This document shows, in pieces, positions 7,256-15,539 of a stretch of DNA of 64,000 nt; position 1 is the stretch's first letter, and each line of letters opens with the position of its first letter. The notes below the pieces were generated by a model. It searched no databases, was not told the origin of the DNA, and was given only the letters and a program-made list of their open reading frames with translations. A program made the translations under genes and the position numbers. Source of the DNA: Tractidigestivibacter scatoligenes (GTDB lineage: Bacteria > Actinomycetota > Coriobacteriia > Coriobacteriales > Atopobiaceae); NCBI RefSeq assembly GCF_001494635.1, contig NZ_LOJF01000009.1, positions 1 to 64,000 of the forward strand, given 5' to 3'.

Positions 7256-8031
7256 GTGTGCTCCTTCACGGAATAGAGCGGGACGAACGGAATCATGATT
7301 GGCGTCGTGGACTTGTATCTCCGGTATTCAGGGTCGTCTCCGTAGTTCTTGTCCTGCCTAATCTCCAGGCGGCGCGCCCCGCCGAACATGACGTAAATGA
7401 TGCCCAGGTAGCCAAGGATGGCGCAGATCCATTGGACGGCGTTGGCGTACACGGAGAGTCCGGAGACAAAGACGCCGGTCCAGAAGACCATCTCGCCAAA
7501 GTAGTTGGGGCAACGCACCAGGCGGAAGAGGCCTGTGTCAACAAAGCGCTTGGGGTTTGCCTTCTTCGCGCGGTTCTTCTGGAGGTCCGCCGTCGTCTCG
7601 AGTACGAGCCCCGTCGCCGAGATCACCAGGCCAACTACGCAAAGGACATCGGTGCCTTTGCCGTCTGCCAGGCGAAACAGGACGGGCGACGTCTGCAGCA
7701 CATAGAGCAGCGACGCAGAGACCCAGATGCCCACCTTGGCCACGACGGAAACGCCCTCGTCGGACTTGACCTCGCCCTTCATGCGACGGTTGTAGGCGGT
7801 CTTCATGTCACGGTACAGCAGGTACCCGGCAAGCCGGCACCCATAGACAACGAGCAGGACGCACTGGAGCGCGGTCCCCACGGTGAGGGAGCCCCCGAAG
7901 ATAACCAGAAGGCCGATGCATACGAGGGCGATGGCCGCCCCGTAGCCCAATGAGATGAACCACACGTACTTGCGGAAGCCGCAGGAGCTGGCGAGAAGGG
8001 CCAGGACGAGAAGGATGAGGAAGCTCTGCAT
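7240..8031 (-). CDS. DUF1295-family membrane protein (steroid 5-alpha-reductase/ICMT-like)
   Basis: The 263-residue protein has about six membrane helices. It carries the C-terminal signature of the DUF1295 / isoprenylcysteine-methyltransferase-like fold: DTGLFRLVRCPNYFGEMVFWTG (about residues 167-188) and RRLEIRQDKNYGDDPEYRRYKSTTPIMIPF near the end. Family members act on lipid-like substrates in the membrane; the substrate here is unknown. It is co-transcribed with the overlapping small membrane protein downstream. It begins 122 bases from the end of the tetR gene and may be read in the same reverse-strand unit. Confidence 0.8.
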   Translation of the reverse strand: MQSFLILLVLALLASSCGFRKYVWFISLGYGAAIALVCIGLLVIFGGSLTVGTALQCVLLVVYGCRLAGYLLYRDMKTAYNRRMKGEVKSDEGVSVVAKVGIWVSASLLYVLQTSPVLFRLADGKGTDVLCVVGLVISATGLVLETTADLQKNRAKKANPKRFVDTGLFRLVRCPNYFGEMVFWTGVFVSGLSVYANAVQWICAILGYLGIIYVMFGGARRLEIRQDKNYGDDPEYRRYKSTTPIMIPFVPLYSVKEHTWLVA

Positions 8032-8153
8032 GTTTGCGCCTCGATGCTGAATTACGTAGGCCTGTAATGTGAAACCACCCCATTCTAGGGCCCGCCCGAC
8101 CGGTGCGCCACCTTGCGGCGAACGGGCCGTTGGACAGCGGCCGCATCGACGCC

Positions 8154-8723
8154 TTAGTAGAGGACCTTCCTAGCCAGGGCGACAAGGGGCTGACAGTCGT
8201 CTTGCCCAAGCACCAGGAGGACCACCAGCTGCTGGGTCACCAGCTCTGCAAAGCCTTCCCTGGTGAGGCCTCCCGTGAACGCGTCTTCTCGCACGCGCTT
8301 GTCTGCATCCAAGGCATGAAGTATGTCATCCTCGATGTGCCCAAAGAACGAGTGCATCATCTCTCGGCCTTGAGCTCGTGGGCCCTGGTCGGCTGCAAGG
8401 TCCAGCACATGAGAGGGGAGAAACCCCGGGTAGCGCGACATGCCTGCCCGTGCACTATTGAAGGTCTTCTCGACGTGGGCGGCAAAGTCTTTCTCGGCGT
8501 CCGTGCCCTTGCGCGGGCCAAAGCTGAAGATGTCCGACCAGACGTCGGCGGTTACGGCAAGTACCAGCGCGTTCTTGCCGGGAAAGTAGTTGTAGAGCGT
8601 TCCCGGCGCAATGCCGCAGGCCGAGGCCACCGTACGCATGCTTATGCCGGAAAGCCCCTGTTCCCGGACGATGCCGCGACACACCTCGAGGATGTCTTCT
8701 CTCGACGTTGCCTTTGGGTTCAT
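8154..8723 (-). CDS. TetR/AcrR-family transcriptional regulator
   Basis: This 189-residue protein opens MNPKATSREDILEVCRGIV. It has the TetR helix-turn-helix ISMRTVASACGIAPGTLYNYFPGKNALVLAV at about residues 27-58. The rest is a variable ligand-binding domain. The start at 8723 has AGGGG six bases upstream. It lies eight bases after the end of a membrane-protein gene and is probably in its operon. A perfect 21-bp palindrome upstream of that operon (9487-9507) is the likely operator, so the regulator probably represses its own transcription together with the membrane protein. Confidence 0.92.
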   Translation of the reverse strand: MNPKATSREDILEVCRGIVREQGLSGISMRTVASACGIAPGTLYNYFPGKNALVLAVTADVWSDIFSFGPRKGTDAEKDFAAHVEKTFNSARAGMSRYPGFLPSHVLDLAADQGPRAQGREMMHSFFGHIEDDILHALDADKRVREDAFTGGLTREGFAELVTQQLVVLLVLGQDDCQPLVALARKVLY

Positions 8724-8731
8724 CGTTACCC

Positions 8732-9436
8732 CTAGAGGACGTTGAGGAGCGAGAGCCCCATGCCAATGACCCACATGTACATGACGGTCTTGGGAAGCAT
8801 CAGCGCTCCCACCGCGGGCTTGCGCTTGGCCAGGAAGGTTACGGGAAGGTAGAAGCCAAAGCTCAGCGCGATGGCTATGCACATGCGCCAAAGGCCGTAC
8901 CCACCCGTGTTGCCTGAGATGGCAAACAGGACAATGACCAGGATCCCGGTGATGGCAAAGGGGACGTTCCTGTAGAGCGACCAGCGGATGTTCTCCTTGC
9001 CAGAGAACCAGTCGTTCTGCGGGAAGAGGCAGAGGACAATGCGCACGGCTGCGGTGATGAAGATCAGCGTGGGGATGGCGGGGGAGACCTCGATGTTGGG
9101 GAAGATTTCTCTCCAGATGAAGTACAGCAGCACGTAGAACACCGTCATGGTCACCGAGGTGATGGCAGTGCCCAGGCCCAGCTTCTTCTGGGTGTCCTCG
9201 CGTACCCCAAAGAGGTGCATCTGGACCCTGGGGATGAGGTGGAAGGCGTCGCCGCCGCCAAGGCACAGCGTGAGCCAGCCATAGAGTACAAACACCAGGC
9301 GCCCATTGGCGTTTGCAAAGAAAATGATGGCTGCGACCAGGTCGAATACCAGGTACGCAATATCAAAGACGCTCTCGCCGATGCGCATGCCGCGCGGCAT
9401 GCCCTCCTGCTTTGGCGTCACTGCTTCCTGACCCAT
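8732..9436 (-). CDS. Hypothetical seven-helix membrane protein, TetR-regulated
   Basis: The 234-residue protein has about seven membrane helices, including FDIAYLVFDLVAAIIFFANA, LVFVLYGWLTLCLGGGDAFH, VTMTVFYVLLYFIW, ITGILVIVLFAISG and VMYMWVIGMGLSLL. A His/Asp-bearing loop GGGDAFHLIPR follows helix 2. I recognise the type as a conserved hypothetical often next to TetR genes but cannot assign a function. GGAGGAG lies upstream of the ATG. It is the first gene of a two-gene operon with tetR, downstream of a perfect palindromic operator. Confidence 0.7.
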   Translation of the reverse strand: MGQEAVTPKQEGMPRGMRIGESVFDIAYLVFDLVAAIIFFANANGRLVFVLYGWLTLCLGGGDAFHLIPRVQMHLFGVREDTQKKLGLGTAITSVTMTVFYVLLYFIWREIFPNIEVSPAIPTLIFITAAVRIVLCLFPQNDWFSGKENIRWSLYRNVPFAITGILVIVLFAISGNTGGYGLWRMCIAIALSFGFYLPVTFLAKRKPAVGALMLPKTVMYMWVIGMGLSLLNVL

Positions 9437-9486
9437 GAGTCTCTCCTCCTTGGCCCGCGAAGTGCTTCCGCCGGACCATTTGACGC

Positions 9487-9507
9487 AACATGAACAGTGT
9501 TCATGTT
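9487..9507. promoter_or_regulatory. Perfect 21-bp palindrome, probable TetR operator
   Basis: The arms AACATGAACA (9487-9496) and TGTTCATGTT (9498-9507) flank a single central G and are perfectly complementary. It is placed 51 bases upstream of the membrane protein-tetR operon on the reverse strand. A possible reverse-strand -35 TTGACG lies near 9525-9530, with the palindrome covering the -10 area, so a bound TetR dimer would block transcription. Confidence 0.75.
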
Positions 9508-9616
9508 TGCGCTCGGCGTACGGCCCGTCAAGCCGACATGCGAGATGACTACACTTTCCCTACGACTCCCTGCAACGTTGAGTTCCCAATGATTCGCAAC
9601 AAGGCTGCCGAGAAGC

Positions 9617-10798
9617 TCATTCTCCGCACCTCTCGAATATCGGTGAGCTGGTCTGGGTCGCAACGCCCCGTATCGCCGCGTCAAGCGCGTGCTGGAAGGG
9701 AATGCGGTCCAGGCCGGTCTCTATCTCAAGGCGAAGCTTGTCACCTGCTGCCTGCGTGGCTCTTACCCGTGTGAGGGGCATCGCGTCGACTGCCTTGATG
9801 ACCTGGCGATCGTTGTTAGCGACAGGGGAGAGAAGGAGCGAGACGTGCGCCGTCCACGCCTCGGACGCGGCCCAGAAGCCGTCAAGCGCCTGCGCCATGC
9901 CAGCCACGTTGTGGACTCGAAGGACACGGGCGCCACGAGCCACCGCCGCAAGAGAGACGCCAATCGTCGCGTCGTCGCGCGCTGCGGCATCTGCGACACC
10001 GCTCACGGTGCCCACAAAGCGCTTGCGCGACACCGCGCACATGAGGGGATATCCCAGGTCAGAGAGCCGCTGCGTGGCACGCAGGATTACGATGTTGTCC
10101 TCGGGACTCTTGCCAAACCCCACGCCCGGGTCCAGGCAGATGCGCGAGGCGTCGACACCCTGCGCCTCGAGGTCCTTCGCGCGTTCGAGAAGGTAGCCCT
10201 CGAGCAGCCCCATCACATGGTCAACCTGCGGCAGAAGCGGCTGGTCCTGCTCGTTCTCCCATGCACGGTCGCCCGCGGATGCGACGTTCATGAGCGTGGA
10301 GAGGTCGTCTCGGCCGGAGCTAGCCATAACAGCGGAGCTGCGCGTGGCCGCGCCAGATACGGGACCGGAGTGCATGACCACGCATCCGCAGGTTGAGTTT
10401 GCTGCTACCTGCACCATTTGGGGATCCGAGAAGCCCGTCACGTCGTTAATGATCTGCGCCCCAAGCTCAATGCATCGCTGCGCGACCGTGGGGTGGCGCG
10501 TGTCGATCGAGACGAGCGTTCCTTCCTTTACGAGCCGGCGAACCACCGGCTCGAGGCGGTGGTACTCCTCGTCTGGCTCGACGGGGGTGAAGCCGGGGCG
10601 CGTGGACTCACCGCCCACGTCGATGAGGTCGGCGCCATCGGTGAGCATCTGCGCAGCAGTTGCAATGGCTGCCTTGGGGGCGTTGTGGGCGCCGCCCTCC
10701 GAGAAGGAGTCTGGCGTGACGTTGAGCACGCCCATTACGCGAGGACGTGACAGGTCGAGTGCGACGTTCGAGCAGTTCCATGTGGATGCGATTGGCAT
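9617..10798 (-). CDS. folP: Dihydropteroate synthase, extended form
   Basis: FolP joins p-aminobenzoate to the dihydropterin pyrophosphate in folate synthesis. The family motifs are present: VMGVLNVTPDSFSEGG, DLIDVGGESTRPGF, INDVTGF, LDPGVGFGKSPEDN and VSRKRFVG. At 393 residues it is much longer than the usual 270-280. There is an insert of about 35 residues after VVMHSG and a C-terminal extension of roughly 75 residues (from about TAHVSLLLSPV) that I cannot assign to a known domain. The start at 10798 has GGGAGA upstream, and a promoter lies at 10889-10918. It appears to stand alone rather than in a folate operon. Confidence 0.9.
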   Translation of the reverse strand: MPIASTWNCSNVALDLSRPRVMGVLNVTPDSFSEGGAHNAPKAAIATAAQMLTDGADLIDVGGESTRPGFTPVEPDEEYHRLEPVVRRLVKEGTLVSIDTRHPTVAQRCIELGAQIINDVTGFSDPQMVQVAANSTCGCVVMHSGPVSGAATRSSAVMASSGRDDLSTLMNVASAGDRAWENEQDQPLLPQVDHVMGLLEGYLLERAKDLEAQGVDASRICLDPGVGFGKSPEDNIVILRATQRLSDLGYPLMCAVSRKRFVGTVSGVADAAARDDATIGVSLAAVARGARVLRVHNVAGMAQALDGFWAASEAWTAHVSLLLSPVANNDRQVIKAVDAMPLTRVRATQAAGDKLRLEIETGLDRIPFQHALDAAIRGVATQTSSPIFERCGE

Positions 10799-10888
10799 AG
10801 CGGTCTCCCTGGGCGCGCGGCCGGACCGCCCCAGCCAGGTTGTTCGGCATGCGTGTGCCGGCCGGGCGCGGTTGGCCCAGCGGTGCAG

Positions 10889-10918
10889 ATGATACAGGAT
10901 GCGCGAGTGTGGGCGCAA
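10889..10918 (-). promoter_or_regulatory. Probable folP promoter
   Basis: Reading the reverse strand, TTGCGC (10913-10918) is followed after 18 bases by TATCAT (10889-10894), close to the sigma-70 consensus. It is about 90 bases upstream of the folP start. Confidence 0.55.
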
Positions 10919-11115
10919 TGGAAGGCCTGAGACCGCGTTCCCTAGATGTCCTGGACAGCCTGCGATTCAGTCCAGATAAGCGCGCTAAGGCGGCTCCCAA
11001 GGTCCCCGAGACGGGAGACTCCGACCTTGGCGGCATTGCAGCTGCTCTTGCGGTTCTCGGTGCTGCAGCCCTGGCTGGCGTAACCGGCATTCGCTTCTCG
11101 TCTGATCGATGCTAG
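10918..11115 (+). pseudogene. C-terminal sorting-signal remnant of a sortase-anchored surface protein
   Basis: The frame ends in KVPETGDSDLGG, then a hydrophobic helix (IAAALAVLGAAALAGVTG) and a short tail containing Arg residues before TAG at 11113-11115. This is the three-part LPXTG-type sorting signal: here VPETG replaces LPETG, followed by a membrane span and a charged tail. Only about 40-66 residues remain and no signal peptide or body precedes it, so the rest of the surface protein has been lost. The folP promoter on the other strand overlaps the upstream end. The exact left limit of homology is uncertain. Confidence 0.6.
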
Positions 11116-11162
11116 CCAAGCGTAAACGTCCTTAGCGCGTCTTTGTGGGGGATGCCCTTAGG

Positions 11163-11191
11163 GGCTCCCCTTTTTTGTGCAAAGGGGAGCC
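11163..11191. other. 11-bp perfect stem-loop
   Basis: GGCTCCCCTTT (11163-11173) pairs perfectly with AAAGGGGAGCC (11181-11191) around a seven-base loop. No run of T follows on either strand, so it is a weak terminator candidate between the surface-protein remnant and the tRNA. Confidence 0.5.
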
Positions 11192-11226
11192 AACCGGGTT
11201 CTGCTGACCTCTGCGCACATAACAAA

Positions 11227-11258
11227 GCAGGCCACATGGCAAATACCATGTGGCCTGC
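11227..11258 (-). terminator. Intrinsic terminator of tRNA-Asn
   Basis: A perfect 13-bp stem (11227-11239 with 11246-11258) and six-base loop lie directly downstream of the tRNA on the reverse strand. They are followed there by TTTGTT, a modest U-rich tract. Confidence 0.7.
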
Positions 11259-11266
11259 GAAGTCTC

Positions 11267-11341
11267 TGGCTCCCCGGGCAGGGTTCGAACCTGCGACACG
11301 CTGATTAACAGTCAGCTGCGCTACCACTGCGCCACCGGGGA
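11267..11341 (-). tRNA. tRNA-Asn (anticodon GTT), CCA encoded
   Basis: On the reverse strand the acceptor arm TCCCCGG pairs with CCGGGGA, followed by discriminator G and an encoded CCA. The D arm contains AGTGGTAGC, the anticodon loop reads CTGTTAA with anticodon GTT, and the T arm has the standard GGTTCGAACC. All four arms of the cloverleaf can be drawn. A terminator hairpin follows at once. tRNA genes are common integration sites, but no integrase adjoins this one. Confidence 0.95.
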
Positions 11342-11533
11342 ATGTTCAACGCGAGAAATAAGTATACGAATCGGCTCGAAGGATGCAAGTCTCATTTTGA
11401 AATATTTTCTCGCAGCTTGGACGAGACTGGTTCGCTCGCTTGGTTTTGTCCTGAGTTTATAGGGGGATGGGGTTGCTGTCGCATGGATTCGCTGCGTCTT
11501 GGGTTCGCGGGGGTTCGCCGAGGGGTTGCTGCT

Positions 11534-11633
11534 ACACATTCGGCACCCAAATCTGTATCGACCAGCGCGGGATACAAATTCGGTAACGAACCTGTGGCGA
11601 GCGGACACACATTCGGCACCCGAATCTGTATCG
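11534..11633. repeat. Three copies of a palindromic 27-bp element (direct, inverted, direct)
   Basis: The 27 bases at 11534-11560 recur at 11607-11633 with one change, each around the near-palindrome ATTCGG-CAC-CC(A/G)AAT. Between them, 11571-11592 holds a diverged copy in the opposite orientation (GATACAAATTCGG). They fill most of the otherwise empty stretch 11342-11744 upstream of the ABC exporter. They may be regulatory sites or remnants of a repeat family. Confidence 0.6.
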
Positions 11634-11744
11634 GCCTCAGCCCTCTGCCTTTTGTGTGAGTGCGCGAGCCCTGTGCTAGCATCTTGAGGATATTCAACAC
11701 AGGCGGGCGCCGCATGCCCGTACACTCCTTCGACGGGAGGAACC

Positions 11745-12629
11745 TTGGCATCAAACACTGAGCCTGCAGAGAAGGACGCGGCTTTGGCTGCACAGGAAGC
11801 ATCGGCTCCCGCGACCCCCGTGCACACCACCTCGGCGCGTGACGCGTGGTATCCCGCCGGCAAGCGCGACCTTTTCATCCTCCGCGAACTTGTCACGAAG
11901 GACTTCAAGCTCAAGTACCGTCGCAGCGTTCTCGGCGTCATTTGGAGCGTGCTCAACCCGCTCCTCATGATGATTGTCATGTCGCTTGTCTTCTCGTTCT
12001 TCCTTCGCTACGACAACATTGAGCACTATCCGCTCTACCTCATCGTGGCCAACATCACCTGGCAGGTCTTCTCGGACTCCACCAATGCCGGCATGATGTC
12101 GATTATCGATGCGGCGCCCTTGCTCAAGAAGGTACGGGTGAAGAAGTTTGTCTTCCCTGTTGAGAAGGTCTTGTTCTCACTGGTGAACTTCCTCTTCTCG
12201 CTTATTGCCGTCTTTGTTGTCATGCTTTGGGAGGGCGTGGCCCCAACGCCCATGATGCTCCTTGCGCCTTTGTGCATCATTCTGCTTATGTTCTTTTGCG
12301 TTGGCCTATCGCTGTTTCTTTCTGCGCTTGCCGTCTTCTTCCGGGACCTCGTTCACTTGTGGAGCGTCCTCCTCATGGCTTGGATGTACGCTACGCCGCT
12401 CTTTTGGCCGGTCTCGATGATCGAGCAGGTGCCATATGCGTTTGTCCGTACGCTCATGTATGTAAACCCCATGTATAACTTCGTGACATTCATGCGCGAC
12501 ACCGTTGTCTACGCAACCATGCCCCCATCCTCGGTGGTCCTGAGCTGTGTCGTATGGGCGGCTGTGTCGCTGGCACTCGGTTACTGGGTGTTTCGCGCAA
12601 ACGAGCGCAGGTTCATTCTCTTCATCTAA
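11745..12629 (+). CDS. ABC-2 type polysaccharide export permease (Wzm/TagG-like)
   Basis: The start is a TTG at 11745 after GGGAGG. The 294-residue protein has a soluble N-terminus of about 45 residues, then LRELVTKDFKLKYRRSVLGVIWSVLNPLLMM, the conserved cytoplasmic helix and first span of ABC-2 polysaccharide exporters such as Wzm, RfbA and TagG. About six membrane helices follow, with YATPLFWPVSMI and VNPMYNFVTFMRD, also typical. It pairs with the ATPase encoded directly downstream. Together they would move a lipid-linked glycan or teichoic-acid-like polymer across the membrane. No glycosyltransferases are adjacent, so the substrate is unknown. Confidence 0.9.
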   Translation: MASNTEPAEKDAALAAQEASAPATPVHTTSARDAWYPAGKRDLFILRELVTKDFKLKYRRSVLGVIWSVLNPLLMMIVMSLVFSFFLRYDNIEHYPLYLIVANITWQVFSDSTNAGMMSIIDAAPLLKKVRVKKFVFPVEKVLFSLVNFLFSLIAVFVVMLWEGVAPTPMMLLAPLCIILLMFFCVGLSLFLSALAVFFRDLVHLWSVLLMAWMYATPLFWPVSMIEQVPYAFVRTLMYVNPMYNFVTFMRDTVVYATMPPSSVVLSCVVWAAVSLALGYWVFRANERRFILFI

Positions 12630-12688
12630 GGCAGATACGAGTTGGCTCTATCGTGCAATGGCATGAGAGCCGCAGGTTTAAGGGTCAG

Positions 12689-13804
12689 GTGGCACAAGTG
12701 CAGGACACGCTCAATCTGGACGGCGGTGGCAGCGTATTTCTCGGCCTCTCCTCGACCTCCATTCGTGTAGGCGATAAGGTCGTGGTAACTCCCAACTTCC
12801 GCGATGCAAACAAGGAAGACTTTCTATTCAACTATGTCTGGAATATCGACGGTAACTGGGAGGAAGGGCAATGGGGCTCTACCGTCAAAGAGCTTGGCCA
12901 TCCCGTGGCGGATGGGTCATGGACTTTTGCCCCAGAGTCCCCAGGTAGGTACTGCATCATTGTTGACATAGAAGACCAGCAGGGCAACCTCCTCGGTAAC
13001 GTCGAACGATGGCTCATCGTAGCTGGTCAGAACAGCTTCATGCGGCCGCCCGTGCCCCCTGCGGATGCCCCAACGGCGGTTCTCGCCGATGACGTGTCGA
13101 TGATCTTCAACATCGCGTCCGAGCAGTTCAACTCCTTGAAGGAGTACTTCATCGCTGCCGCCAAGCACGAGCTCACCTTTAAGGAGTTCCGCGCCCTCGA
13201 CCACATCTCGTTTGAGGTCAAGCGCGGCGAGGCCTTTGGCCTTGTGGGCACCAACGGTTCCGGCAAGTCGACCATGCTCAAGATCATTGCGGGCGTTCTC
13301 GAGCCCTCTGCTGGAAAAATCAGCGTCTCCGGCACCATCGCGCCTCTCATCGAGCTTGGTGCGGGTTTTGATATGGAGCTTACGGCCAAGGAGAACATCT
13401 ACCTTAACGGAGCGCTACTGGGCTACCGCAAAGACTTCATCGACGAGCACTTCCAGGACATCGTCGACTTCGCCGAGCTCGACGGCTTCATGGACATGCC
13501 CCTCAAGAACTACTCCTCGGGCATGGTCGCGCGCATAGCCTTTGCCATTGCCACGGTAACCGAGCCTGACATCCTCATTGTCGATGAGACGCTCTCGGTT
13601 GGCGACTTCCTCTTCCAGCAGAAGTGCGAGCGCCGCATCAAGGAGCTCGTTGAGTCCGACAACGTGACCGTGCTTCTCGTGAGCCATGACATCAGCCTGG
13701 TGGAGCGCATCTGCGACCGTGTGTGCTGGATTGAGAAGGGCCACATGCGCATGCTTGGCGAGACGGACGAGGTCTGCGAGGCGTACCGCTCCCTCAAGCG
13801 ATGA
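12689..13804 (+). CDS. Polysaccharide ABC exporter ATPase with N-terminal beta-repeat domain
   Basis: The ATPase half has Walker A GTNGSGKST (about residues 187-195), signature YSSGMVARIAFA, Walker B DILIVDETLSVGD and the H-loop VSHD, as in Wzt/TagH-type exporters. Before it, residues about 15-112 form a domain with LSSTSIRVGDKVVVTP, FNYVW, WGSTV and PGRYCIIVDIED. The same motif order occurs in the repeats of the L,D-transpeptidase at 40101-42698. Wzt proteins that bind glycan do so with a C-terminal domain, so an N-terminal extra domain is unusual. The GTG start at 12689 is my choice; GTG at 12653 or 12698, or an overlapping start at 12554, are possible. The TGA stop lies inside a palindromic element. 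Confidence 0.85.
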   Translation: MAQVQDTLNLDGGGSVFLGLSSTSIRVGDKVVVTPNFRDANKEDFLFNYVWNIDGNWEEGQWGSTVKELGHPVADGSWTFAPESPGRYCIIVDIEDQQGNLLGNVERWLIVAGQNSFMRPPVPPADAPTAVLADDVSMIFNIASEQFNSLKEYFIAAAKHELTFKEFRALDHISFEVKRGEAFGLVGTNGSGKSTMLKIIAGVLEPSAGKISVSGTIAPLIELGAGFDMELTAKENIYLNGALLGYRKDFIDEHFQDIVDFAELDGFMDMPLKNYSSGMVARIAFAIATVTEPDILIVDETLSVGDFLFQQKCERRIKELVESDNVTVLLVSHDISLVERICDRVCWIEKGHMRMLGETDEVCEAYRSLKR

Positions 13805-13831
13805 GACAAAGGGAGTTTCCCTTTGTCTCAT
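13801..13831. repeat. Perfect palindromic element, copy A (14-bp arms, GTT loop)
   Basis: ATGAGACAAAGGGA (13801-13814) and TCCCTTTGTCTCAT (13818-13831) are perfectly complementary around GTT. The ABC ATPase stop TGA (13802-13804) lies inside the left arm. Near-identical copies occur at 32221-32249 and 38247-38279, also at gene ends. It could end transcription in either direction. Confidence 0.9.
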
Positions 13832-13884
13832 CTGTGAATCGCGCGGCCTTCATCAAAGTTGGCGCTCGTGCCACAGGTTCGTGG

Positions 13885-14603
<719 letters not shown>

Positions 14604-14604
<1 letters not shown>

Positions 14605-15539
14605 TGCTCTCGGTCAAGCACCTCATTGACACCTACAGCCTCACGGCGGATGACATCACCCAGATTCTGGATACTGCCGCGTCGTTTGAGTCGGTGAACA
14701 ACCGCGCCATCAAGAAGGTGCCGGCTCTGCGCGGTCGCACCATCGTGAACCTGTTCCTGGAGCCCTCCACGCGCACCAAGAGCTCCTTCGAGCTGGCCGA
14801 GAAGCGCCTCTCGGCAGACTCGCTCTCCATGGGTGGAAGCACCTCCTCGGTGGTCAAGGGCGAGAGCCTCGCCGACACCATCCAGACCATCTCTGCCATG
14901 AACGTCGACATGTTCGTGTGCCGCGCCAAGCTCGCGGGCACCCCGCAGCGCATCACCGAGAACACCGACGCCGTGGTCATCAATGCCGGCGATGGCAAGC
15001 ACCAGCACCCCACGCAGGCAATGCTCGACCTCTACACCATCCGCAAGAACTTTGGTCACCTCGACGGCCTCAAGGTTGCCATCGTTGGCGACCTGGCGCA
15101 CAGCCGCGTGTGCGGCTCGCTGGCCCCTGCGCTCAAGACCATGGGCGCCGAGGTCACGCTCGTTGGCCCTCCCACCTTCCAGGTGGACGACCCTGACTGG
15201 TTTGGCTGCCCGCAGACGGCGAGCCTCGACGACGTGATCGAGGACATGGATGTCGTCTACATGCTGCGCGTGCAGCTCGAGCGCATGGAGGGCGCGGCAA
15301 TCCCGTCCCGCCGCGAGTACAACCGCCTCTACGGCCTTGACATGACGCGCGTGAACCGCATGAAGCCGGGCGCCATCATCTGCCACCCGGGCCCCATGAA
15401 CCGCGGCATGGAGATCAACGCCGACGTTGCCGACTGCGCGCGCTCGCGCATCCTTAACCAGGTCAACGCGGGTGTCCTTACGCGCATGGCCGAGATGTAC
15501 CTGCTTCTGGGAGGAGAGAACAATGGCCTTTCTGCTTAG
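14604..15539 (+). CDS. pyrB: Aspartate carbamoyltransferase catalytic subunit
   Basis: PyrB makes carbamoyl-aspartate from carbamoyl phosphate and aspartate, the first committed step of pyrimidine synthesis. The 311-residue protein has the carbamoyl-phosphate motif EPSTRTKSSFELA (about residues 50-62), GDGKHQHPTQAMLDLY, VGDLAHSRVCGSL, YMLRVQLERM and CHPGPMNRG. The start codon overlaps the pyrR stop (TAATG) with GGAGAGG ahead. No pyrI regulatory chain follows, which matches the unregulated class of bacterial enzymes. Its end overlaps pyrC by 17 bases. Confidence 0.96.

Noticed and set aside
8154-9266. Extending the TetR gene upstream to give a 370-residue protein
   Set aside because: The extra 180 residues are an out-of-frame reading of the membrane-protein gene. 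The ATG at 8723 has a good ribosome site and begins the normal TetR N-terminus.
11534-11633. A short CRISPR array
   Set aside because: There are only three units, one inverted, spacers are 10-46 bases and unequal, and no cas gene is present.
12554-12688. Start of the ABC ATPase inside the permease gene
   Set aside because: It would overlap the permease by 76 bases and adds residues that are only the shifted reading of the permease end; later GTG codons with nearby purine-rich sites are more likely, though the exact one is uncertain.
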